Source: Candidatus Atribacter alterifermentans (GTDB lineage Bacteria; Atribacterota; Atribacteria; Atribacterales; Atribacteraceae). From it: DNA of 7,654 bases. Position 1 is the stretch's first letter; each line of letters starts with the position of its first letter. The stretch is from contig JAAYUP010000340.1 of NCBI GenBank assembly GCA_012517635.1, positions 1 through 7,654 on the forward strand, written 5' to 3'. Below, piece after piece: positions 1 through 5,726 of the stretch. A model generated the notes under the pieces. The model made no database searches, had not been told where the DNA came from, and was given only the letters and a program-made list of their open reading frames with translations. The position numbers were made by a program, and so were the translations under genes.

Positions 1-26
1 ACTTTGTTTACCTCCATCCATGGCAT
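1..26 (-). CDS. Transposase N-terminus, IS481-like (partial, runs off left edge)
   Basis: Only eight full codons are visible: M-P-W-M-E-V-N-K, then GT, the first two bases of a ninth codon (V). This opening is typical of IS481-family transposases, whose N-terminal helix-turn-helix precedes a DDE integrase core, but none of those domains lies in the window. The start is chosen as ATG at 26-24 because AAGGAGG (41-35) sits 8 bases upstream, an ideal distance. An ATG in another frame at 33-31 is too close to the same site. Whether the transposase is intact cannot be judged. The family call is an inference from a short peptide plus the flanking repeats. Confidence 0.4.
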
Positions 27-47
27 AAGGCATTCCTCCTTATGCCA
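21..47 (-). promoter_or_regulatory. Hairpin hiding the transposase ribosome site and start codon
   Basis: TGGCATAAGG (21-30) and CCTTATGCCA (38-47) form a perfect 10-bp inverted repeat with a 7-base loop. In the minus-strand transcript the AAGGAGG ribosome site (41-35) is half in the stem and half in the loop, and the start ATG (26-24) lies wholly in the opposite arm. Folding would block translation. Insertion sequences such as IS10 and IS50 use this kind of hairpin to silence transcripts entering from outside. A possible -10 box (TATACT, 55-50) would start transcripts near base 43, inside the left arm, and so weaken the hairpin. Its -35 is poor. Confidence 0.5.
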
Positions 48-60
48 GTAGTATACAAAG

Positions 61-97
61 TGTTACCTATGTATATAGAACTTTTTGTTACCTATGT
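61..97. repeat. Two direct copies of TGTTACCTATGT, 25 bases apart
   Basis: TGTTACCTATGT occurs exactly at 61-72 and 86-97. The outer copy continues into CTCCGG. A weaker relative (TGTTTACCTCC) is at 5-15, inside the putative transposase start. Repeated short motifs just inside an insertion-sequence end are usually transposase-binding sites, and I read them that way here. Two copies only, with a 13-base gap, exclude a CRISPR array. Confidence 0.55.
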
Positions 98-109
98 CTC
101 CGGATCATA

Positions 110-130
110 CCCTCTCTCCAGGGGCGAGGG
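110..130. repeat. GC-rich palindromic element next to the insertion-sequence end
   Basis: CCCTC at 110-114 pairs with GAGGG at 126-130. Inside this, CTCC (116-119) can pair with GGGG (121-124) allowing one G-U pair, giving a nearly continuous stem. The element is much richer in GC than its surroundings. It resembles the short dispersed palindromes common between genes in many bacteria. No T-run follows on either strand, so it is a poor intrinsic terminator. Confidence 0.45.
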
Positions 131-159
131 AAAAATTTAAGAAGGTGATAACAGAAGTA

Positions 160-192
160 ACGGTTCACGGTTCACACTTCACGGTTCACGGT
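160..192. repeat. 7-bp tandem repeat, unit ACGGTTC
   Basis: ACGGTTC occurs at 160-166, 167-173 and 181-187, with a degenerate unit ACACTTC at 174-180 and a truncated ACGGT at 188-192. All units are in exact 7-base register. It lies in a non-coding spacer between the insertion-sequence end and radC. The register suggests slippage or a dispersed micro-satellite family. No function is evident. Confidence 0.7.
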
Positions 193-209
193 ATTTACAG
201 GATAGAGGC

Positions 210-239
210 CACTAATATTATAAAAACACTAATATTATA
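210..239. repeat. 13-bp direct repeat CACTAATATTATA, period 17
   Basis: CACTAATATTATA is present exactly at 210-222 and 227-239, separated by AAAA. The core AATATT is itself palindromic, so each copy could be a small protein-binding half-site. The pair lies about 30-60 bases upstream of the radC promoter -35 box, where an operator or activator site would be possible, but the low complexity of the motif makes chance duplication a fair alternative. Confidence 0.5.
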
Positions 240-270
240 GGTTTTATGATGAGGTTGTCAAGAAAGTTGC

Positions 271-299
271 TTGGGAAACTTTTGAAAATTGGCTATAAT
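271..299 (+). promoter_or_regulatory. Sigma70-type promoter for radC
   Basis: The -10 box is a perfect TATAAT (294-299). A -35 box TTGGGA (271-276, four of six consensus bases) lies 17 bases upstream, the optimal spacing. Transcription would start near 306 and leave a leader of about 30 bases before the radC ATG. The next gene is only 49 bases after radC with no terminator between, so this promoter probably serves both. Confidence 0.6.
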
Positions 300-335
300 A
301 TGAAAAAAAAATGAGTAAATGGAGCAGATCATGAC

Positions 336-1007
336 ATGAAAATTAAAGAGCTTCCCGATTTTGATCGACCTCGTGAAAAATTAGAAAAATTAGGTCCCAA
401 GGCTTTATCAAATCTTGAACTCATTGCCGTACTTCTTGGAAAAGGAACCCGGGCGAAAGACGTGTATCAGCTGTCTAAAGAAGTTCTTGAGTGCGTGGAA
501 AATGATTTTGAAAAATTAAACTTTCCGACTTTGATGAAAATTAATGGGTTAGGAAAAACCCATACCTGCCAAATACTTGCTGCTTTTGAGCTCTCTCAAA
601 GATATTTATTTCAAGATGGCATAAAAATACAAAATGCAAGTGATGTTTATAAATTGGTGAGTGATCTCAAAGAGAAAAAGCAAGAGTATTTTGTTACGCT
701 TACTTTGGACGGAGCAGCTCGACTCATCCAAAAAAGAGTAGTTTTCATAGGAACACTCAATCAAAGCCTGGTTCATCCCCGGGAGGTATTTGCTGATGCC
801 ATTTTAGATCGTGCTGCTGGTGTGATATGTGTTCATAACCATCCATCTGGCAACATTCAACCCAGTCGTGAAGATATAGCCGTAACTAAAAAACTTGTAG
901 AAGCAGGAAAAATTATCGGTATTCGGATTATGGATCATGTTATTATTGGAAAAACTACTTATTTTAGTTTCCAAGCTGGTGGTCTATTAAATAATGGAGA
1001 TTATTAA
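336..1007 (+). CDS. radC: RadC family JAMM/MPN-domain protein
   Basis: At 223 aa this is full length for RadC (E. coli 222 aa). The N-terminal third carries the family opening D-R-P-R-E-K-L with L-G-P-K-A-L-S-N-E-L-like pattern and a helix-hairpin-helix segment around residues 67-90 (I-N-G-L-G-K). The C-terminal half is the JAB1/MPN metalloprotease-like fold: Glu150 in H-P-R-E-V-F, then H-N-H-P-S-G (His167, His169) and P-S-R-E-D (Asp180), the complete set of predicted zinc ligands. The start is ATG 336, with GGAG at 321-324; an ATG at 331 runs straight into TGA. The biochemical role of RadC is unsettled despite its old DNA-repair name, and it often lies beside mobile DNA, as here. The family assignment is near certain. 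Confidence 0.96.
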   Translation: MKIKELPDFDRPREKLEKLGPKALSNLELIAVLLGKGTRAKDVYQLSKEVLECVENDFEKLNFPTLMKINGLGKTHTCQILAAFELSQRYLFQDGIKIQNASDVYKLVSDLKEKKQEYFVTLTLDGAARLIQKRVVFIGTLNQSLVHPREVFADAILDRAAGVICVHNHPSGNIQPSREDIAVTKKLVEAGKIIGIRIMDHVIIGKTTYFSFQAGGLLNNGDY

Positions 1008-1056
1008 AACAAAGAAATAGAGAAAATCTTTCATTAGGTTATTTTGGAGGAATAGT

Positions 1057-1551
1057 ATGTTAAAACCAGGTAAGGTTGAAGAGATTGAAGGAGAAAAAGC
1101 TTGGGTTCGAATGCAAAAAGGAACGAGCTGTGGAGAACATCATTGTCCTTTGAGTTCAACGTTATTGGACGACTCAGGAACTGATTTTTATAAGGTATTA
1201 GCAAAAAACGAAATATCGGCTTCGATTGGTTCCAGTGTAATGGTCGAGGTAAAGGACGCCCTCGCCTTAAAAATATCTTTTTTGATTTATCTCATGCCAA
1301 TTCTTCTGGTTTTAGGTACCTATCTTATAATCAAAGCTTTAACTTCTCAAGTTATATTGATCGGAACTACTACCATATTTTCAATGATCATCTCAATTAT
1401 ATTATTGAAAAAAGCCGATAAACTTATTCAACCAGAGTATTTAATAACCGGGTATCTTCAGGATGATGATTGTTCTCAATGCCCATTTAAGGGCAAAAAA
1501 TCCAAAGAGGATGAAGGAGATTTCCAGAATAAAAATCGTATTAACGAATGA
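1057..1551 (+). CDS. RseC/MucC family (SoxR-reducing-system type) two-TM membrane protein
   Basis: The 164-aa protein has an N-terminal soluble part with the family's early V-x-x-I-x-G-x-x-A-x-V pattern (residues 7-17), two hydrophobic helices (about 73-93 and 99-117) joined by a very short turn, and a charged C-terminal tail. Family members are inner-membrane proteins linked to sigma-E control or to electron transfer with Rnf/Rsx. Here the N-terminal cysteines are only Cys25 and Cys30 (C-G-E-H-H-C), and a second pair, C-S-Q-C (139/142), lies in the tail. This is unlike the usual four-cysteine N-terminal cluster as I recall it. No rnf, rpoE or rseA gene is in the window. The ribosome site GGAGG (1046-1050) is 6 bases before ATG. 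The gene probably shares the radC transcript. Its 3' end overlaps potC by 11 bases. Confidence 0.8.
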   Translation: MLKPGKVEEIEGEKAWVRMQKGTSCGEHHCPLSSTLLDDSGTDFYKVLAKNEISASIGSSVMVEVKDALALKISFLIYLMPILLVLGTYLIIKALTSQVILIGTTTIFSMIISIILLKKADKLIQPEYLITGYLQDDDCSQCPFKGKKSKEDEGDFQNKNRINE

Positions 1552-2356
1552 CAACGGTCTCTTCACTACTTCCCGTATATTTTGCCATGAGAATTATTAA
1601 CAGAATGGACAAACCAAGTACAACCGTCGAGATCGCATAAACCTCAGGAGAAAGACCAAAACGAAGCATGCCATAAAGGTAGATGGGAAGAGTATTAAAG
1701 GTACTGGTTAGGAAATAAGTTATAACGATTTCATCAAATGACATAGTAAAAGCCAGCAATGCTCCCCCAATGACTGCTCTTTTGATCATAGGGAAGGTCA
1801 CATATATAAAGGCTTGAAATGGATTAGCACCTAAGTCCATAGCAGCATTTTCTAAATTCCTAGAAAGACGTGCTAATCGAGCTAAAACCTGAAACATAAC
1901 GACTGGTGTAGTAAAACTCATATGCCCAAGGATGACCGTCCACATTGACAACTGAAGCTTCAAGTTGAGGAAAAATATCAATAAAGAAAGCCCAACTATA
2001 ATTCCAGGGAGAATGATGGGAAGCATTGCCAGCATACGGAAAAAGTCTTTTCCCCTAAACTCAATTCGGTTGAGAAAAAGTGCTCCAGATGTTCCTACGA
2101 CTACTGCAAAAAGAACTGCCAATCCTGAAACTTGAAGAGAGTGAAGAAGTGAGTTTAATAGTTCTTTATTTTGAAAGAGTTTCAGATACCAATCAAACGT
2201 TACGCCTTCAAACTTCATGGTTGACCGAGAGGAGTTGAGTGAGTAAACAAAAACGACCAACAAAGGGAAATAGAGGTAAAAATACACTAACGCTCCATAA
2301 ATACCCAAAAAAGGAAAAGATTTACTCTTTCTTTTTGAAGTTGCTGTTGTATTCAT
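1541..2356 (-). CDS. potC: ABC transporter permease, PotC type (spermidine/putrescine-like)
   Basis: This 271-aa inner-membrane permease has about six hydrophobic helices (roughly 17-39, 74-95, 105-129, 139-160, 193-213 and 240-258). The cytoplasmic EAA loop that docks on the ATPase is clear at residues 170-189 (N-A-A-M-D-L-G-A-N-P-F, ending F-P). The segment S-F-D-E-I-V-I-T-Y-F-L-T (206-217) is characteristic of PotC/PotI. It pairs with PotB to form the translocation channel. Its ATG overlaps the potB stop as TAATG, implying coupled translation; AGAGGG about 13 bases upstream may assist. It is the last gene of the minus-strand cluster, and its stop lies inside the facing RseC-family gene, with no intrinsic terminator visible between them. 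Confidence 0.95.
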   Translation of the reverse strand: MNTTATSKRKSKSFPFLGIYGALVYFYLYFPLLVVFVYSLNSSRSTMKFEGVTFDWYLKLFQNKELLNSLLHSLQVSGLAVLFAVVVGTSGALFLNRIEFRGKDFFRMLAMLPIILPGIIVGLSLLIFFLNLKLQLSMWTVILGHMSFTTPVVMFQVLARLARLSRNLENAAMDLGANPFQAFIYVTFPMIKRAVIGGALLAFTMSFDEIVITYFLTSTFNTLPIYLYGMLRFGLSPEVYAISTVVLGLSILLIILMAKYTGSSEETVVIR

Positions 2357-3249
2357 TATTCTAAGAATCCCTCTGATGAGCCAAATTTTTGCGAAACCAG
2401 CAGGATAACCACTGCAACCGTAAACATTATAAAACCTAATGCCGCTCCTAACGGCCAGTTATAAGCATAACCAAACTGAGTAACAATGAGATTGCCGAAC
2501 ATCATTCCATTTAAACCTCCCAATTGTTGAGGAATAATATAATCACCAAGAGCAATAACAAAAGCCAGGGTAAAACCACTGATGACTCCTGGCATGGAGA
2601 GAGGAAGAATGACATGAATAAAAGTATGAAAACTATTCGCGCCCAGGTCAGCGGAAGCGTCTAAAAGATTTTTGGGGATTTTTTCCAGAGAATTAAATAT
2701 AGAAATAAATACATAGGGTAAGGCAATATAGATGAGAGCGATATAAACAGCAAAAGGGCTATAAATAAAAATAGAGAGTGGTTTATCGATAATTTTTAAT
2801 GAAAGGAGAATGGTATTGAGGACTCCAACCCGTCCTAATATTGTTCGCCAGGCAACGATCCGAACCAGATAACTTACCCATAAAGGGACAATAACCAACA
2901 TATAGAGCTGGTTTCTAAAGCGCTTTACTTTTCTTGAAACCAAATAAGCCAAAGGATATCCCAATAAAATTGAAGTAAGAGATACTAAAAGGGCTAAGAG
3001 GAGGGTTCGAAAAAAGATATGAAGGTAGATTGGGTTTATGAAAAATTCTAAATAGTTCGCTAGGCTCATTTTTTTAATCACCACAGAACCTTCTTTGATA
3101 TAGAAGCTAGTAACCAGCATAATGCAGATTGGAATGATAATTAATAAAAACAGCCAGGTGATTATAGGGACACCAATCCAGATTTTGGAAAAAAATGAAG
3201 ATTGCCCTCTTAGTCTGGAATTCAAATTAGTTGTCAAGGTTGGTTTCAT
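2356..3249 (-). CDS. potB: ABC transporter permease, PotB type (spermidine/putrescine-like)
   Basis: The protein is 297 aa from the chosen start and has six hydrophobic helices: about 27-48, 80-102, 114-134, 161-186, 220-240 and 267-286. The EAA loop is at about 197-216 (D-A-S-A-D-L-G-A-N-S-F-H-T-F). The motif A-L-G-D-Y-I-I-P-Q-Q-L-G-G (233-245) is typical of PotB/PotH. It forms the permease heterodimer with PotC. ATG 3249 is preferred: AAGG lies 9 bases upstream. A GTG two codons earlier (3255) has only 3 bases to that site, so it is less likely. The gene begins inside the end of potA (23-base overlap) and ends in a 1-base overlap with potC, so the three are translated as a coupled unit. Confidence 0.94.
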   Translation of the reverse strand: MKPTLTTNLNSRLRGQSSFFSKIWIGVPIITWLFLLIIIPICIMLVTSFYIKEGSVVIKKMSLANYLEFFINPIYLHIFFRTLLLALLVSLTSILLGYPLAYLVSRKVKRFRNQLYMLVIVPLWVSYLVRIVAWRTILGRVGVLNTILLSLKIIDKPLSIFIYSPFAVYIALIYIALPYVFISIFNSLEKIPKNLLDASADLGANSFHTFIHVILPLSMPGVISGFTLAFVIALGDYIIPQQLGGLNGMMFGNLIVTQFGYAYNWPLGAALGFIMFTVAVVILLVSQKFGSSEGFLE

Positions 3250-4363
3250 AATCACATACCTTTTTGCATTCCTTTAAATAAGTAATCACATCATCTTTCT
3301 GAAAACCAATAAAAAATTGATCACCAATTTTTTTATTATTAAATTCTGAAGCGCTTTCTATCAAGCGAATTTCAGATTGTCCAAATTTGAGGGTAATTTC
3401 ATAATCGGTTCCTCGGAAAACGATTCTATGAATTGTAGTCTGGAAATGATTCTCGAATTTTTTCTGAAAATCGCTATCACATGCTTTATCCAAACATATT
3501 TTTTCCGGCCGGATACAGGCAACAACTGAATCCCCCTTGGAAAAAGTTCCTGTAAAACGCGAACTGTGAATCGGTTTGCCATCCACATCGACAGTGATCG
3601 AATTTTCTCCAATTTGAATGACTTGACCTTCAAGAAAGTTCATATCACCAATAAAACTGGCAACAAAAGGAGATTTAGGAGAATTATAAATTTCATCAGG
3701 GGTACCAATTTGGTGGATTACTCCATCTTTCATGACACAAATCCGATCCGACATAGTGATTGCTTCTGTTTGATCGTGAGTTACATAGATGAAGGTAATA
3801 TCAACATTTTTTTGAAGATCTTTTAAAACTTTTTGCATTGCGATGCGGAGTTTGAAATCTAAGGCTCCTAGGGGTTCATCGAGTAAAAGTGCACGGGGTC
3901 GATTGACCAGCGATCGTGCCAAGGCAATACGCTGACGTTGTCCCCCAGAAAGCTGTTGTGGATAACGTTTGCCAAATCCGGTCATATTTACCAAAGAAAG
4001 AGCTTCTTCAATCGTTGCCCGAGCGTGAGAATATTTCACCTTTTTCATCTTCAAAGGGAAATAGATATTTTCTTCAACGGTCATATGGGGAAACAGGGCA
4101 TAATCTTGGAAGACTGTGTTCACATTGCGCAAATACGCAGGTTTAAAAGTAACATCTTCTCCCGCTAAGTAAATTTGTCCTTTAGTAGGTTCTTCAAGAC
4201 CAGCGATCATTCGTAATGTAGTGGTTTTACCACAGCCAGATGGTCCAAGTAATGAAAAAAATTCACCATGATAGATTTCTAAATTGACATTTTGAACTGC
4301 AGTATAAATACCAAATTTCTTGGTAATCTGAATGAGTTGTATTTCCGTTTCTTGGCCGTTCAT
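3227..4363 (-). CDS. potA: ABC transporter ATPase, PotA type (spermidine/putrescine-like)
   Basis: This 378-aa protein powers the importer by ATP hydrolysis at the inner face of the membrane. All motifs are intact: Walker A G-P-S-G-C-G-K-T (40-47), Q-loop Gln86, signature L-S-G-G-Q (138-142), Walker B L-L-L-D-E-P (159-164, catalytic Glu163), D-loop G-A-L-D (166-169) and the switch His196 in T-H-D-Q. A C-terminal TOBE-type regulatory domain occupies roughly 285-370, as in PotA. ATG 4363 is chosen because GAGG (4373-4370) lies 6 bases upstream. The longer frame from TTG 4375 is unlikely, since it would begin just ahead of, and so include, the ribosome site. It overlaps potB and sits 217 bases after potD, with its own promoter candidate in that gap. 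Confidence 0.95.
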   Translation of the reverse strand: MNGQETEIQLIQITKKFGIYTAVQNVNLEIYHGEFFSLLGPSGCGKTTTLRMIAGLEEPTKGQIYLAGEDVTFKPAYLRNVNTVFQDYALFPHMTVEENIYFPLKMKKVKYSHARATIEEALSLVNMTGFGKRYPQQLSGGQRQRIALARSLVNRPRALLLDEPLGALDFKLRIAMQKVLKDLQKNVDITFIYVTHDQTEAITMSDRICVMKDGVIHQIGTPDEIYNSPKSPFVASFIGDMNFLEGQVIQIGENSITVDVDGKPIHSSRFTGTFSKGDSVVACIRPEKICLDKACDSDFQKKFENHFQTTIHRIVFRGTDYEITLKFGQSEIRLIESASEFNNKKIGDQFFIGFQKDDVITYLKECKKVCDYETNLDN

Positions 4364-4369
4364 TCTAAA

Positions 4370-4373
4370 CCTC
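4370..4373 (-). promoter_or_regulatory. Ribosome binding site that fixes the potA start
   Basis: GAGG on the minus strand, 6 bases from ATG 4363. An in-frame TTG at 4375 lies immediately upstream of this site, so a TTG start would place the Shine-Dalgarno sequence inside the gene. This supports the shorter protein. Confidence 0.7.
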
Positions 4374-4392
4374 AATTGGGTGGAAGGTTAGT

Positions 4393-4421
4393 CTTATAAA
4401 TAAAAATAAATTTTATTTCAA
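4393..4421 (-). promoter_or_regulatory. Internal sigma70-type promoter upstream of potA
   Basis: On the minus strand TTGAAA (4421-4416) and TATAAG (4398-4393) are spaced by exactly 17 bases, each box matching five of six consensus bases. Transcription would start near 4386, giving a short leader before the potA ribosome site. The spacer is extremely AT-rich, so chance matches are a risk. If real, potABC can be made separately from potD. Confidence 0.5.
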
Positions 4422-4422
4422 T

Positions 4423-4466
4423 ACTCTATTCAATTTGCAATTATTTATCAAGTAATTCAATAGAGT
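4423..4466. repeat. Imperfect inverted repeat upstream of the potA promoter
   Basis: A 13-base arm at 4423-4435 (ACTCTATTCAATT) matches the reverse complement of 4454-4466 at 12 of 13 positions, around an 18-base spacer. It lies directly upstream of the candidate -35 box, where it could serve as an operator or as an RNA stem in transcripts coming from potD. The high AT content lowers its weight. Confidence 0.4.
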
Positions 4467-4521
4467 TATTTATGTTGATCTTTCTGAAAAAATAAAAAAG
4501 AATGATTTTACTAAACTGAAA

Positions 4522-4567
4522 GAGGGAAAAGAGAATAATAAATCAGGCAATATTCTCCCTTCCCCTC
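4522..4567 (-). terminator. Strong stem-loop after potD (partial terminator or mRNA-stabilising hairpin)
   Basis: Beginning 14 bases after the potD stop, the minus-strand RNA can pair 4567-4551 with 4537-4522. This gives about 16 base pairs, including two G-U pairs and one bulged G, closed by a 13-base loop. The run that follows is only TTTCAGTTT, too broken for an efficient intrinsic terminator. In importer operons such a hairpin behind the binding-protein gene commonly protects its 3' end or stops part of the transcripts, so that the binding protein outnumbers the permease. That role is inferred here. Confidence 0.6.
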
Positions 4568-4580
4568 TTCTATTATTATT

Positions 4581-5648
4581 TTATGGAGTAGCCTTCACTT
4601 CGTTCCAGAGATTCACTCGAGCTTCAAAATCCTCTGGATTTTTCATTAAAAAGACTGGGACTGGAACGTTATCAATATCGTCATAACTACACATCTTTAC
4701 GATATCAGGGTCAATAACTTCTTTGGCAGCTGGAGTAACCGCTCCAAATCCCATATACTTCGCCAGTTCTTTTTGGGCAAAATCTGATAACATAAAGTCA
4801 ATCCATTTATGCGCCAAATCTGGGTTTTTTGAATCTTTTAAAATAACCCAACCATCAGCCCAAACATAAATTCCTTCTTTTGGCATTAGACGACCGACAT
4901 TCATTTTCAGTTCGTCTCGGAGATAGAGGATAAGACCAGAATCATATCCGGATATACTGAGGTTGGTTTCACCAGAGCCGAGAACGCTTTTTTCTGAATC
5001 GAATCCCACGGTAAGAGTACGCAAGTTTCTTTTTATTTCTATCAGTTTTTCCTTCACTTGCTTGAATTGTTCTTCGTTGAGATTGTAAGGATCAGGAAAA
5101 CCAAGTGCAATAGCTGCAGTGACAACGTTGTTGTTCGCCTCATCGGTGATTGAAATTTGACCTTTGTATTTGGGATCCCACAAAACTGACCAGGTATTGG
5201 GTAATTCACCTACGGCATCTTTATTATAAACAACGTTATTTGAACCCCAAACGAATGGGACATGATACGGCTTTCCATCGAAAACGGTGAAGTCGATGTC
5301 TTTAAATTTTTGGCTTACCTTTTCCCAATTGGGAATTTTACTTAAATCGATTGGTTGAAGAAGATTATTTTCGTAATATCTTTGAACTGAACCACAATCA
5401 ATTGAAACTAAGTCATACTGCCCACCACCAGCCGCAGCTTTGGTGAACATTTCTTCAACCATACCAGAATAGGTCGCATTTACTTTTGCACCGGTTTGCC
5501 TTTCAAATTCCTTGACCCAAGCATCTTCCGTATAACCTTGGAAACAAAGAATGTTCAAAGTTTCCTGGGCATAGGAGAAGTTAAATAGTAAACTGACGAC
5601 AACAAAGACAATGGCTAAAAAAAGAGTTAAAAACTTTTGTTTACACAT
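4581..5648 (-). CDS. potD: Extracellular solute-binding protein, PotD/PotF family
   Basis: This 355-aa exported protein captures substrate outside the membrane and hands it to PotBC. Residues 1-27 are a Sec signal peptide (basic M-C-K-Q-K, hydrophobic core, then S-Y-A before Gln28); no lipobox is present. The mature part shows family features: F-E-R-Q-T-G (48-53), Y-D-L-V (78-81), V-P-F-V-W-G (130-135), Y-K-G (161-163), and P-K-E-G (256-259) followed by W-A-D (263-265). The last matches Trp255/Asp257 of E. coli PotD, but other polyamine contacts differ (see findings), so the substrate may be another amine. ATG 5648 has AGGAGG (5662-5657) 8 bases upstream, the strongest ribosome site of the cluster. 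It is 78 bases after the isomerase-fold gene and precedes a stem-loop. Confidence 0.9.
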   Translation of the reverse strand: MCKQKFLTLFLAIVFVVVSLLFNFSYAQETLNILCFQGYTEDAWVKEFERQTGAKVNATYSGMVEEMFTKAAAGGGQYDLVSIDCGSVQRYYENNLLQPIDLSKIPNWEKVSQKFKDIDFTVFDGKPYHVPFVWGSNNVVYNKDAVGELPNTWSVLWDPKYKGQISITDEANNNVVTAAIALGFPDPYNLNEEQFKQVKEKLIEIKRNLRTLTVGFDSEKSVLGSGETNLSISGYDSGLILYLRDELKMNVGRLMPKEGIYVWADGWVILKDSKNPDLAHKWIDFMLSDFAQKELAKYMGFGAVTPAAKEVIDPDIVKMCSYDDIDNVPVPVFLMKNPEDFEARVNLWNEVKATP

Positions 5649-5726
5649 AGAGTATCCCTCCTATTTAAAAAATATATTAGATTTAATGAATATCTTGAAT
5701 ATTGAAAAAATAACTCTAACTTCCTT

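Larger units (their letters stand above)
1..110 (-). mobile_element. End of an IS481-like insertion sequence (rest lies off the left edge)
   Basis: Three signs point to the upstream end of an insertion sequence. A short minus-strand reading frame begins M-P-W-M-E-V-N-K, which resembles the start of IS481-type DDE transposases. A strong ribosome site precedes it. Two copies of TGTTACCTATGT follow, the outer one continuing into CTCCGGATCATAC, as expected for repeated transposase-binding sites near a terminus. I place the tip near base 110, where the sequence changes to a GC-rich palindrome. Family assignment rests on recalled similarity of a very short peptide and of the end motif. The other end and any target duplication are outside the window. 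Confidence 0.42.

Noticed and set aside
61..192. Repeats near the left edge as a CRISPR array
   Set aside because: Units are 7 or 12 bases, spacing is irregular or absent, and no cas gene is present.
311..334. Seven-codon frame upstream of radC as a leader peptide
   Set aside because: It lacks a ribosome site of its own, contains no telling codon run, and is as expected by chance in AT-rich sequence.
1480..1495. Small hairpin TGCCC-loop-GGGCA near the end of the RseC-family gene, as a terminator for potC
   Set aside because: The T-run on the minus strand comes before the hairpin, not after it, and the stem is only 5 bp inside a coding region.
3250..3255. PotB starting at GTG 3255
   Set aside because: Only 3 bases separate it from the AAGG site, while ATG 3249 is 9 bases away; the GTG remains possible and would add two residues.
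3361..4168. Several open frames on both strands inside potA
   Set aside because: They overlap a clearly real ATPase gene in other frames, show no recognisable domain and have no ribosome sites worth noting.
4364..4375. Longer PotA starting at TTG 4375
   Set aside because: It would put the GAGG ribosome site inside the gene; ATG 4363 has that site at ideal spacing.
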